From the NCBI RefSeq assembly GCF_019704315.1, contig NZ_AP024597.1, positions 1,054,001 through 1,118,000 on the forward strand: DNA of 64,000 nucleotides, given 5' to 3'. A program made the translations under genes and the position numbers. The notes beneath the pieces are model-generated. The model made no database searches, was not told the origin of the DNA, and was given only the letters and a program-made list of their open reading frames with translations. The DNA comes from Stygiolobus caldivivus. GTDB taxonomy: Archaea > Thermoproteota > Thermoprotei_A > Sulfolobales > Sulfolobaceae. This document shows, piece after piece, positions 28,594-37,667 of this stretch. Position 1 is the stretch's first letter, and each line of letters starts with the position of its first letter.

Positions 28594-29330
28594 TGGGAGG
28601 TTGAAAGGCCGGTGGGATGGAGTAGAAGGGGAGGGAAAGAGGAGGACTAAAGGGGTAATTTACCGCCAGTTACAGCTTTTGGTGGGACTACACAGCACTG
28701 CCCACTGTTTCGCCCCGTATTAGGTGCTTTTTGCTCATTTTGCTGTATTGACAGGCTCATTAAGGGCAGGGCTCTAGCTCCTTTGTAACGAGTAAGTTCA
28801 GCCCTAAGTTAACACGTTTTTTCTTTATTTAGTCGCCCTCATCGGTTACGCGTCGTGACTACGCTATATATGGCTTGTGGTGTCGAGCTCTGTGAGAAAG
28901 CTCACCTGGTGACTGCAGTATTAACTTCTTCATAAATAGATATGTACACGAAGGCGTGTAATAGTATTAATCCATGATACCGTACACTATTCAGAAAAAC
29001 CGTGCCCGTAAAGCACCCTTAACATTTACGTTGGTGCTCGTCCTCGACCTTGATGTCGGGCATCCAGGGAACCTCGATTTACGGGTCGTGAGTGACACGC
29101 ATTTAATAGTAAGTATATACCAGTCGTAAGGGTTTTAGGTGAAACGCTCACCGTATAAAGTGTAAGGTGACGGGCCATTAACTCAGTTTACACGCGGTAT
29201 CCTTGTGTGTACTGCGTTGTTATTTGTACATTGAATATACTAATTCAAACGGGGAAACATTATAATTCGCAAAGGACATGAGGTTAGGCCCGTTATAACA
29301 GACTGTGGGACACGTGTAGAAAAAACTACC
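28594..29330. other. Intergenic after cas6
   Basis: No gene supported. Degenerate GC-rich sequence to about 28860, then AT-richer DNA. A stretch near 29128-29175 (GTAAGGGTTTTAGGTGAAACG) resembles 58708-58755, so a short dispersed repeat is present. Confidence 0.4.
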
Positions 29331-30599
29331 TTAAAAAACTTTATCTATTTGGACATACACGTTGTTAAACACGCTGAGGTATACTATCCCCCAGTTCCAG
29401 AAAGAGTTCCCAGTACCCGCGTTGACCTCCGTCCAATAACTACCTACTTTAGGGACTGTAAAATTAGAGTAGAGGGGCAGAGTTAACGTTACGGTACTCG
29501 ACGTATTGAGGTCCGTGACCTCCGCGTATACAGTGTTATTATAACCGTCATAAGTGACCTTCATCTCTATTAGGTCACCTGGGCTAAGCCCTTTTATAAA
29601 CCCTTTCCCCCCGCCTCCTACCAACAGAGTAATGTCGCTCTCGTTCACAGTGCCGTCAGGTGAGGGGTGGACTACCCAGACGTTAAATTCACCTGTAGTC
29701 CACGGGTCTCTAGCAACGTTCCAGTAAGGCTCCCATTGTACGACTATGTAAGGGGTAGTAGAGTAAGGGTAATATATTTCACCTGAAAGTTTCACCTTCC
29801 ATAGTCCCATACCTACGTTTAATAACTCATCAGTGTAGTTCGCCGTGTTGTTGACCAAGGGTTTGGGCGGTGTCACAAATAGCATGACTGAGTACCCGTC
29901 AGCAGGGTAAGGTGGCACATATATTGAACTACCGTGGGAAAAAGTCCCCACGAGCATCACAGTATAGTTACCGCCAGTATAACGGAGCCCCGTAGTGTTT
30001 ATCATCAGTGCTGCAGAAACGTGGTATTTAGCGGGGACTATCTTTAGTACTCCTAGGTCTAGAGATAAGTTACCCCAGTACTGGGTACTACCCGGTGGGT
30101 ATACCTTAATTAAGTCACCGTGCTGTAAAAAGTACAAGTAACTGTAGTTTATGAACAGTTGTGGGTCCCCCACATTGCCGAACATTAACATACCACTAGC
30201 GTTAGTCCCGTTCAAGAGCGTCACTTGGTAACCGTTACCCAAAGTAGTGGTAAGTGCGTTATATATGTCAATGTTATTGGGAGTGGTACCATACGATATT
30301 TTAGTCTGTGTGTACGTTACGGTCTGCGTCTGGGTCACCGTCGACGTGACGGTGGAAGTGAGGACAGATGTCGACGTAGTCGTCGAGGTGATCGTAGTCG
30401 TTGAGACGGACGTAGTCGTGACCGTCGACGTGACAGTAGAGCTGACTGTGCTCAGCTTAGTTAACGTCACGGTCTTAGGGGCCTTATGAAATATTACGGG
30501 GTATAGAAAGAACCCTGCTATAGCTAGGACTAATAATACTACTACTATTATCCCGATTACGAGGGAGTTACTGGCTCCGGTCCTGATATGTCTATACAT
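29331..30599 (-). CDS. Membrane-anchored surface protein with Thr-rich stalk
   Basis: 422 residues. The N-terminus MYRHIRTGASNSLVIGIIVV runs into one hydrophobic helix (about 13-33), followed by a Thr/Ser/Val stalk (about 42-105) and a beta-rich C-terminal domain of about 300 residues ending in an aromatic segment with FWNWGIVYLSV. The basic residues and Gly-Ala before the helix resemble a class III (pilin-like) signal processed by PibD, as in Sulfolobus sugar-binding proteins; that is an inference. The domain outside the cell is unassigned. TATA-like sequence TTATAGTTAAG upstream on the minus strand. Stands alone between two non-coding stretches. Confidence 0.7.
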   Translation of the reverse strand: MYRHIRTGASNSLVIGIIVVVLLVLAIAGFFLYPVIFHKAPKTVTLTKLSTVSSTVTSTVTTTSVSTTTITSTTTSTSVLTSTVTSTVTQTQTVTYTQTKISYGTTPNNIDIYNALTTTLGNGYQVTLLNGTNASGMLMFGNVGDPQLFINYSYLYFLQHGDLIKVYPPGSTQYWGNLSLDLGVLKIVPAKYHVSAALMINTTGLRYTGGNYTVMLVGTFSHGSSIYVPPYPADGYSVMLFVTPPKPLVNNTANYTDELLNVGMGLWKVKLSGEIYYPYSTTPYIVVQWEPYWNVARDPWTTGEFNVWVVHPSPDGTVNESDITLLVGGGGKGFIKGLSPGDLIEMKVTYDGYNNTVYAEVTDLNTSSTVTLTLPLYSNFTVPKVGSYWTEVNAGTGNSFWNWGIVYLSVFNNVYVQIDKVF

Positions 30600-31188
30600 T
30601 ATACCATCCTTAATGTTACTTAACTATAATGCAAAATATAAACTTTGTGGGTTCTTTAAGTCTGGAGCTATTCGCTCTAAACACTCCTATCGTGTCCTTT
30701 AAATATAATGAAAGGGCTTCAAATTCTAAAAAACTTAACGTGAAAGGATACGAGTACTACCGTAATTGCAGGGTAGTGTGTAATTGCCACGGTCCTTCAT
30801 GGGAATTACTCATCACGTAAAACCCTTGTGTCGACACGTCTTTATTGACGAGCCGTTACACCAACTAAGACTAGGAGTTTAAGCCACTATAATACTTAAA
30901 TGGAGTATTCACGTGGGTGTTCACGGTGGTGTCTAACTGTCACGCTTCTCCGGCTTAAATACTACGCGGAATTGACCTGACGTCCGCCATAGTGCGGTAG
31001 ACGGCTAACTCGTCCGTGCAGTTGGCCCGTCCCTTTCACACCTCTGTGACTTTAAAGCTAAACTAAGACTGAGCAACAAGCGAGTAAGCAAAGTCCTCTC
31101 TAAAGACCGGGGAGAGGTCTTGTTACGGGAGGTCTTTAGGGCTACGTGTGGTGACCAGCTAGAGGGGCAGTACAAAAAAGCGTATACG
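30600..31188. other. Intergenic
   Basis: No supported gene. The left part holds the promoter of the stalked surface protein. A CCTTCATGGGAATT at about 30794 resembles part of the CRISPR repeat but stands alone. The right part is GC-rich degenerate sequence. Confidence 0.4.
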
Positions 31189-32388
31189 TCAGGAGTCCTT
31201 ACCCCTCAACACCTCTTCTAACTTGCTCAACACATACGGGTAGTTATATTCAGCCTTCATCACTTCGACCTCGACCTTCCTCTCCTCGGGGAACTTACTC
31301 TTGAGCACTTTAGCGAAAAGCTCACCGTTAACCCTTATCTCCACGTCTCTGTAAAACGACTCGCAGAAGAGCAACTGCCCGATGTCCCCCTCACCTTTCT
31401 TCGTTTCGCTCAGTAGTACCGCCTTAACCCCCTGACTGTCTGCAGACCTCTTGACACCTTGGTCCCTCGTTATCACAGCGAGGGGGTCCGGGATCTCCTT
31501 CTTTAAAGCCTTAGCCTCTTCGATGAACTTCACGTCCGACCCACCTACTTGTCCCACCGGGGGCTGCCTGTGTATATGCCTATACGCGCTCATCCCGAGG
31601 AAGAACTTCGGGTCTTCCCCTTTCTGGGTGGTCTTAGTGTAGTTCAAGAGTTCGCCGTAAGTAGACCTCGATGCGAGGAGCCTGAAACCCAACTCCTTGT
31701 TCCAGCAGAGGCGGCCCAGCCTTTCACCGAGCGTTATGTAAACGTTTGTGTCTGCCAATAAGAAGTAGCCCTGCGACACCAGTTTCCTCACCTCTTCCTC
31801 CTCCTTAAACTTCAGGAACCCGGCCCTGAACTTACACATCCTGTCCTTATCCTCGTCACCTATTTCGTCGTAATCTACGTCCCCTAACTGGGAGTACAAG
31901 TTGTAAAGGGCCCTAAGTGACTCTACCCCTATCTCCGCTTTTTTAGGTAACCCGTTAACTGTCTTAGGGGGCTCAAAGGGTACTACTTCCCCCGTCCTGA
32001 CGTTATACACTGTTATCTCCTTAAGGGGGACGTAGCCGAAAACCCTGTACCCCTCCCCTTCTTCCCTTAAGTAGGCATAACGTACCTCCTTAGCGTTAGA
32101 GTAATTTAACACCGAGACCGCCATGTATTTCCTCCCGGGAGTTATGTCAGCTACGTCTATGTCTATCTCCTTCAACTTCTCCCTCCACTCCTTTACCCCC
32201 ACCCCTAGTGCCTTCACCTCGGTCTGGGGGTCAAGGCCGAAAGCCTTAAACACTTCCCCCAGCTCAACAATCCTGGGCTCTTCTGAGAGTACTAGTACCT
32301 TGTCGGGCCTGACCCCGGTAAATATTTCAGTCATTATTGCGTCGACTGTAGTGACCAGCTTGTTTGAACCCAGTGTTGCGAGTATCAT
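31189..32388 (-). CDS. CARF-PIN fusion, CRISPR ancillary ribonuclease
   Basis: 399 residues. The N-terminus MILATLGSNKLVTTVDAIMT is a CARF-type first strand and loop, and a Rossmann-like region extends to about residue 120. The C-terminal half carries a PIN nuclease: LLADTNVYI (Asp213), TYGELLNY (Glu246), VITRDQGVKRSAD (Asp309, Asp317), the four acidic residues expected of an active site. CARF domains sense cyclic oligoadenylates made by type III complexes, so this protein is probably a signal-activated RNase causing dormancy or RNA decay. A TATA-like TTATAA about 26 bases before the ATG suggests a leaderless mRNA. It lies 2.6 kb from the type I-A operon; no type III genes are in the window, so the activator would come from elsewhere. 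Confidence 0.8.
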   Translation of the reverse strand: MILATLGSNKLVTTVDAIMTEIFTGVRPDKVLVLSEEPRIVELGEVFKAFGLDPQTEVKALGVGVKEWREKLKEIDIDVADITPGRKYMAVSVLNYSNAKEVRYAYLREEGEGYRVFGYVPLKEITVYNVRTGEVVPFEPPKTVNGLPKKAEIGVESLRALYNLYSQLGDVDYDEIGDEDKDRMCKFRAGFLKFKEEEEVRKLVSQGYFLLADTNVYITLGERLGRLCWNKELGFRLLASRSTYGELLNYTKTTQKGEDPKFFLGMSAYRHIHRQPPVGQVGGSDVKFIEEAKALKKEIPDPLAVITRDQGVKRSADSQGVKAVLLSETKKGEGDIGQLLFCESFYRDVEIRVNGELFAKVLKSKFPEERKVEVEVMKAEYNYPYVLSKLEEVLRGKDS

Positions 32389-33529
32389 GATTAAAAGTTA
32401 TCACGGTAAGTTATAAGTCATTATACCGGCCGTTTGGGGCTAAATTTGGGGAGGGAGTGACGATAGCGGCAGTTAATGTTTATCAGAGACGTGGTAAAAT
32501 ATTACCTTATCATCTATGTTAATGTTTAAATTTAGTTTTTATCTTATGTGGTTAATGTTCCGTGATATTTAGTGTAAGTGTAAAATATCACCACGTATTT
32601 AGTAAAAATATACCAGGCGTATGACCTCGCGTGTAATCTTCACGGACAGACCCAGGTCGCGGGCCCCCTCTGCCCCTATGGGTTCCACAAAAGCCGTGCT
32701 CTAAGTGTTAATGCTGCTCTGTCTTCAATTTTCTATGTTTTCTTGCATGGTTTGATAATAGCGGTTTTCACTAGCTTACTACTGAGTGAAAAACGGGTAA
32801 TTGGGCGTTTATCGTAAATTTAAACGTCCGCTACCGGATTATAGTTTATGGGCAAACAACGCGGCACGTGTGAATGACCTAAACTATTAATCCCTCAACT
32901 TATTCTATTTTATACATTAAATATTTTATTTTAACGTTACCGTGATTAACGGTGAAAAACTCCGTTATAATTATGTGAATAGAGATCGTAAAAAGACTGG
33001 ATCGCCCTGTTCCTCTGCCGAAAAGACATTTTTAAGAGAGTAACAAAAACACTTTTATTCGCTTATAGTGTCGATAAAATTTTCATTTTATGGCCCTTAA
33101 AACCTCTATTCAGTACAGTCTTTTGATAAAGAGAAGGGGTGTTATGGTACGGGGCTGTCCTCGAACAGCCGTGAAATTCGAAAATTATTTGTAATATTAT
33201 AACAAAATTAACGCAGTGTGTTTAATCGTCTTCAAATGACCTCATTTAAGGGTGTATCCCCTCTCAAGGAAACACAAGGGTAAATAACTTGTACTTTTTA
33301 GACTCACCTACGAGGACATCACAACCTTTATATACATATAATGTTTTAAAAAACAATATTTTCCCTTTACAATTCTATGTCTTTTCCATAGTACAAGATA
33401 GTAAAAATAATTTTTATAGATACTGTGATATTTTTACAACTATTAATCGAATTTGATGACGTTTGAGAACACTCCCTAACGCCAGTGTCTTCTTGCCACC
33501 GTTCTTTATGTCCGTAGAACACCCGGAGG
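32389..33529. other. Long intergenic region with dispersed repeat
   Basis: No gene supported over 1.1 kb. Mostly AT-rich. From about 33165 to 33245 and again 33410-33480 it matches the repeat seen at 58325-58635 and 63850-64000. Confidence 0.5.
33165..33480 (+). repeat. Dispersed ~300-bp repeat, copy 1
   Basis: The left end (GTGAAATTCGAAAATTATTTG, then GTAATATTATAACAAAATTA) and right end (GATATTTTTACAACTATTAAT, then CGAATTTGATGACG) match the two ends of the copy at 58325-58635; the middle is diverged. Non-coding. Confidence 0.55.
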
Positions 33530-33752
33530 TCTACGTGGCCGAAACTAATCACGAGTATTACGTTGTTAAGGTATAACTCCGGGAATATCAATAAGACCGA
33601 GGTCATAGTGTACGAAACGGCGAATAGTCAGCCGAAGGTGGCAAGCAGTATTACCGCGACTCATAGTTTCCCGGTAGTTATCCCTATATCACAATGGTAA
33701 TCGTGGTCGCCATAACGTTACTTCTGAAGAGGAAACGTTCCCTACATTAGCT
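33530..33752 (+). pseudogene. C-terminal relic of stalked surface protein family
   Basis: Reads EYYVVKV, then a stop and a frame change to NINKTEVIVYETANSQP, then VASSITATHS and, in another frame, TMVIVVAITLLLKRKRS. The same order of YYVVK, VVYEV, stalk, membrane helix and basic tail closes the intact proteins at 33952 and 37587. It is the broken end of a third family member placed just upstream of the first. Confidence 0.65.
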
Positions 33753-33951
33753 AGCGGTAAACGTCACACCAAGGTGTCCTAGTCCAAACCTATTTCAACC
33801 GCCTTTTCCCGTCTTTGTCACGTTTTTATGTGGTGTTAACACCGTCTACCGATTACGTGCTCTGCCCGTATGGGAGGAAAGGGGGAGTTACGCCCCGGCT
33901 TCCTTTAGGCTGTTTGGAATATGTTTTTAAAGCGTATTTTCACTAATTATA

Positions 33952-35658
33952 TTGATAAAAATGAGTGTAAAACTCAGTCTAATGCTGTTAACAGTCTTTA
34001 TCCTAGCTTTTTTGAGTTCTGTCTCTATCGGGCAAACAGTCCAACAAGTGGCTACGGCCTCTTTTAAAACGCCTTCATTAAACGTAGACAGCGTAACACC
34101 TTACTACCACGGTATAGTAATAGCCATGAGCTATACGAATTTCACGGTAAGTAATATACACAAATACTACGCCATCACGACAGTGAATGTCTGCTTTTTA
34201 AACTCTACCACCCGGTTATTACTTTACAAGTCGACACTAAAACGTGTACCCTTCATCTTCACCTTTATTCAGGGCGGAGAGTTATACGTAGTGGTATCGG
34301 AAATACGTTTCAACTTTAACACTGGCATAAAAGTAGTAAACACGTCATATAACGGCCCCGCTTACCAACCGGTCGTACTGCGTAACGCCGTATGTAAGTC
34401 GTCTGTATACGTGTTCAAGGGGCTTAAGCTCGTTAACACTTACGTTATCAACGGGTCTTTACGTAAGGTGTATAACCCCCCACTCTTTAACCTCACGTTC
34501 CCGCAGATCGTGACCTTACTGGGCGGGGCTGACATAATTTTACTGAACAACACCAACATAACCGTTAATAGCCCATTAGTAGAGCTACAGTTACCTAAAG
34601 GTATTCTGGTAGCCTACGCAAACGGTACGGGGCCCTCCGGTCTTAACAAATTCGTTAATTTTACGCTGTTCAGCTATAGCGGTAAGGTAATATGGAGTAG
34701 AGGCTACCTAATCTCGACGGAGCGGGCACCTATATACTTCGGCACCCCTCTGGCCCAACCCGGAGCCCCTGCACTACAACCCGTCATGTTAGAGGGTATC
34801 CATGGTACCGTTGTGGGGGACAAGCTGTTCGTCGTTAACGGCAGTACCGTGTTAGGGATAAACTTGAATAACGGTGAGATAGCGTCGAGGATAAGTTTAA
34901 ACCAGAGTTTAAAGGACCTCGTAAATATCGGCGGGAAGCTGTACTTAGTATTTAAGAGCAAGGAGGACGTAATAGTCGAAGAGTATAACGGCAGTGGGCT
35001 ATCAGTAGTGGCTAAAGTACCAGTGGTTTTAAGAATTTATCACGTGAAGGTTAGAATGCCTAGAATAATTAAGTGCCCTAACGGGGGAATTAAACTTAAA
35101 TTCGTAAATACTACTATGAACGTAACTAGGGACTTTACTCATATACTCTACAATAACGGTCAGTTCATATTGATAACATACCCGACACTAAAAGGGGACA
35201 ACGTCACTGACGTCTATTACGGAGGTGTAACACATTATTTGATGGGCTTTAACATAACCCCTATTCAAATAGTGGTAAAGAATAACGACTTAATGCTAAT
35301 AGAAAAGGGTAAGGTACTATGCTTGTTCATGTTTAACACAAACGGTACTCTTAGATGGGTAACAAATTTAGGTAATACCACAAGGTTCCCGTATTCAATA
35401 CGCATCGTAGAAGTAAACCCCTATAAGTACTATGTAGTAAAACCTTTCACTGTAATAAACAGTAAGGGTGTAGCAGAAAGTAAAGTTGTAGTTTACGAAG
35501 TGACAATCCAGCGCCCTACTACTACGACGACAGTGTCTAGTGTTAAGCACACAAAGACCTCCTCCTCGACGCCTGTATCTTATAATACATTAGTTATAAT
35601 AGCTGCAGCTGTAATAGTTGCTTTGTTAGTAGCCTTACTTGTAGAGAGAAGAAGGTAA
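33952..35658 (+). CDS. Secreted, membrane-anchored surface protein (family A)
   Basis: 568 residues. Signal peptide at about 1-28 (SLMLLTVFILAFLSSVSIGQ), a long beta-rich ectodomain with many N-glycosylation sequons, a short Thr/Ser stalk (about 520-540) and a C-terminal helix (LVIIAAAVIVALLVALLV) ended by basic ERRR. The ectodomain contains repeated phrases such as NLNNGEIASRISLNQS, reminiscent of propeller blades. Paralogue of 37587-39392; they share TPYYHGIV/TPYDNGII near the start and the YYVVK...VVYEV end. Role unknown, probably cell-surface binding or adhesion. Start: ATA ATG context at 33952; the ATG at 33961 (MSVKLSL) is equally possible. Confidence 0.75.
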   Translation: MIKMSVKLSLMLLTVFILAFLSSVSIGQTVQQVATASFKTPSLNVDSVTPYYHGIVIAMSYTNFTVSNIHKYYAITTVNVCFLNSTTRLLLYKSTLKRVPFIFTFIQGGELYVVVSEIRFNFNTGIKVVNTSYNGPAYQPVVLRNAVCKSSVYVFKGLKLVNTYVINGSLRKVYNPPLFNLTFPQIVTLLGGADIILLNNTNITVNSPLVELQLPKGILVAYANGTGPSGLNKFVNFTLFSYSGKVIWSRGYLISTERAPIYFGTPLAQPGAPALQPVMLEGIHGTVVGDKLFVVNGSTVLGINLNNGEIASRISLNQSLKDLVNIGGKLYLVFKSKEDVIVEEYNGSGLSVVAKVPVVLRIYHVKVRMPRIIKCPNGGIKLKFVNTTMNVTRDFTHILYNNGQFILITYPTLKGDNVTDVYYGGVTHYLMGFNITPIQIVVKNNDLMLIEKGKVLCLFMFNTNGTLRWVTNLGNTTRFPYSIRIVEVNPYKYYVVKPFTVINSKGVAESKVVVYEVTIQRPTTTTTVSSVKHTKTSSSTPVSYNTLVIIAAAVIVALLVALLVERRR

Positions 35659-35857
35659 TATAATTTTTATGACGGTCCTTTTGAGTGTGGAGGTAATGTG
35701 CAGTCATTAAGGTATAAATTTATTAATTAATAAAAATCTTTACCTAGAGAAGACATTAAGAAAACGTTTTATGCATCCTAATGTTAATTTTTAGAGAAAT
35801 ATAAATACCCTAAACTATTTATTAATAAGTTATAAAAAAGGTTTTGCCTTGATTAAG

Positions 35858-36889
35858 TTAGCTTTTTGCAATTGGTTCTTGAGGACTAGTTACATAATTT
35901 ATTATCTGATATGGCTGTGTAGGATAAAATATTATTCCGTAGATTGTGCCTAGCATCCACCACCGGACATTATAAGTAATATTGGATTGCACTGCGCCCC
36001 AAGCTACACAGTAAGGTGGTGGAGATTCTCCTATTTCTGCACCATAATCGGCTTCAGCACTAGCAGAATCAGCAGATATTAAGTTTTGTCCGTTTGTTGG
36101 TGCATTATATGGCTCACCATTTACATATAATTTGAATAACGTGACGAAGAATGGGCAGCAATCAGTAAATGAATATTGTGACGGTGCGTGTACTTCTAAT
36201 GATACACTCGGATACATCACGTATTCAGAGCTAATTATTATAGGTTTCGATACACTAGACACAGATGCAATGTATAATTCTACGTTACTTGCAAGAGAAA
36301 ACTCTTCGCCGGCATAGATTGGAGTCCCTGGAAAAATTAAACAAGTAGTTTCGTTATAGAAGTGACCGATCCAACCTTGAATAAACCCCTGATATAATGA
36401 AAGAATATCAAAAGGTTTCGTTATACTGGAGCTAGTAATCATCACTGGCCGAAATACTATTTGAAGAAGGCCACCACTATAAAATACTATATAATTAGTA
36501 TCTAATAATGCCGAGCCGTTACTAAGATATACTACACCAAGTTGTAGGAGAATGTAATTAACTGAATAATACGGAATACCATCAATTAATATACACCCGC
36601 TGACTTGTAAGGGTATGTTTAGAATTTCCGCAATAGAATAAAAGCTAGAAGACGGATGAATACCGAAATAAGAGAAGTTCATAAAGTATGCTTCGTATTC
36701 TGAATGGTTAGCTAAGTTTGAATTGTATGCTGATATGGCCCAATCGTAATTCTGTGAGCTCGATTGTGCTGCTGTATTAGTAGCTAGTACTGCTGCTGGC
36801 ATTAGTAGTATGGTAAGGACTAATAGGGCAACTAACTTCCTTGTCATTATGTAAAAGAGAAAATAAGGGTTTTTAAAAAGTCTAACCAC
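35858..36889 (-). CDS. Secreted protein of unknown function
   Basis: 343 residues. Signal peptide region MTRKLVALLVLTILLMPAAV (from the second Met at about residue 15) ends at about residue 40, so the true start may be the internal ATG at 36847. The mature part has many N-glycosylation sites, a Cys-Cys pair (SFTDCCPFF) and a C-terminal CVAWGAVQSNITYNV segment. A similar CC...CIWGSV arrangement occurs in the broken gene at 50990, so the two may be relatives. No membrane helix at the C-terminus, so possibly released or wall-bound. AT-rich codons, unlike the cas operon. Confidence 0.65.
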   Translation of the reverse strand: MVRLFKNPYFLFYIMTRKLVALLVLTILLMPAAVLATNTAAQSSSQNYDWAISAYNSNLANHSEYEAYFMNFSYFGIHPSSSFYSIAEILNIPLQVSGCILIDGIPYYSVNYILLQLGVVYLSNGSALLDTNYIVFYSGGLLQIVFRPVMITSSSITKPFDILSLYQGFIQGWIGHFYNETTCLIFPGTPIYAGEEFSLASNVELYIASVSSVSKPIIISSEYVMYPSVSLEVHAPSQYSFTDCCPFFVTLFKLYVNGEPYNAPTNGQNLISADSASAEADYGAEIGESPPPYCVAWGAVQSNITYNVRWWMLGTIYGIIFYPTQPYQIINYVTSPQEPIAKS

Positions 36890-36914
36890 TGCTGTATGAG
36901 CCCTTAAACAGTTT

Positions 36915-37304
36915 TTAACTTATACAGATGTTATGTTTTTTACAGACATGATCTAGTGTGGCCTCGGTTGAAGTAAACTCCTTATGACAAATGGGGCAGA
37001 CTTTCGTATGTTCCGCATATCGCAAATGGTTTTTTAATGCAGTTAATGACGAAAAAGGAACTAAGCAAAGCGGACAAACATAAGGGCTTATCGACTTTGC
37101 GGTTAGGAACTTGTAAACATAATTATATTCTTCTAGTAGTTGTGGGTTTTTAACTAGTATCTTAACGATAGCTCTAATGAGTCTTTTTTGCTCGATAGAC
37201 AGTTTTTTATACGCTTCATACTCTTCTAATGAAATGTGAAAAGATATAGTCTTATTTTTTGAACTCTTTTTGGTCTGTAAATTTTTGTCTATAGACTTAT
37301 CCAT
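36915..37304 (-). CDS. RHH-like / double C2H2 zinc-finger protein
   Basis: 129 residues. The N-terminus is Lys-rich, and KNKTISFHISLEEYEAYKKL reads like the strand and first helix of a ribbon-helix-helix domain. Two C2H2 zinc fingers follow, at about 77-99 (CPLC...HLRYAEH) and 103-124 (CPIC...HVCKKH). Small C2H2 and RHH proteins are hallmarks of Sulfolobales viruses and plasmids and are rare in core archaeal genes, so this gene points to a mobile-element origin. Probably a DNA-binding regulator. Its TATA-like sequence lies in the AT-rich DNA right of 37304. Confidence 0.75.
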   Translation of the reverse strand: MDKSIDKNLQTKKSSKNKTISFHISLEEYEAYKKLSIEQKRLIRAIVKILVKNPQLLEEYNYVYKFLTAKSISPYVCPLCLVPFSSLTALKNHLRYAEHTKVCPICHKEFTSTEATLDHVCKKHNICIS

Positions 37305-37541
37305 TTTTAAACACCTTAAATATCTTGTGCAAAAGCTTATATTTTGTCTTTTCTATAATCTATTTTTAATTAAAAAATTTTTGTCATGATATGTCAAATA
37401 GACTTTAAAAGTTTAGATTTTTAATACGTGATTATTACCTCTATCAGCTATAATTAGTTAGTCGGCTTTTAATTATTAGAAAGCATCCCCTAACCAAGAT
37501 TTGATTAAGATATCTCTTTGAAGATTTAAGACCTGCTATAT

Positions 37542-37667
37542 CTCTTTGGAAAAACCTTTTAAAATATATTTTTTATAATAGACATTATGATGAAAAGGCT
37601 ACTACTACTTTCAATAAGTGTCCTACTCCTTTTATCAGTAATTGCATCTTCACAAGTCAGCCAAGTG
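37542..37667 (+). repeat. Direct repeat covering promoter and signal peptide, copy 1
   Basis: About 125 bp nearly identical to 39421-39546, including the AT-rich promoter, the ATGATG start and the whole signal-peptide sequence. It marks a recent tandem duplication of the gene start. Confidence 0.85.

Noticed and set aside
30247-30489. Val-rich plus-strand frame opposite the Thr-rich stalk of the 29331 gene
   Set aside because: It is the antisense of the Thr/Ser stalk codons and has no independent support.
30790-30815. CCTTCATGGGAATT, similar to the CRISPR repeat core, outside the arrays
   Set aside because: Only about 14 bases match and the flanks do not; a single isolated match of this length is not evidence of an array relic.
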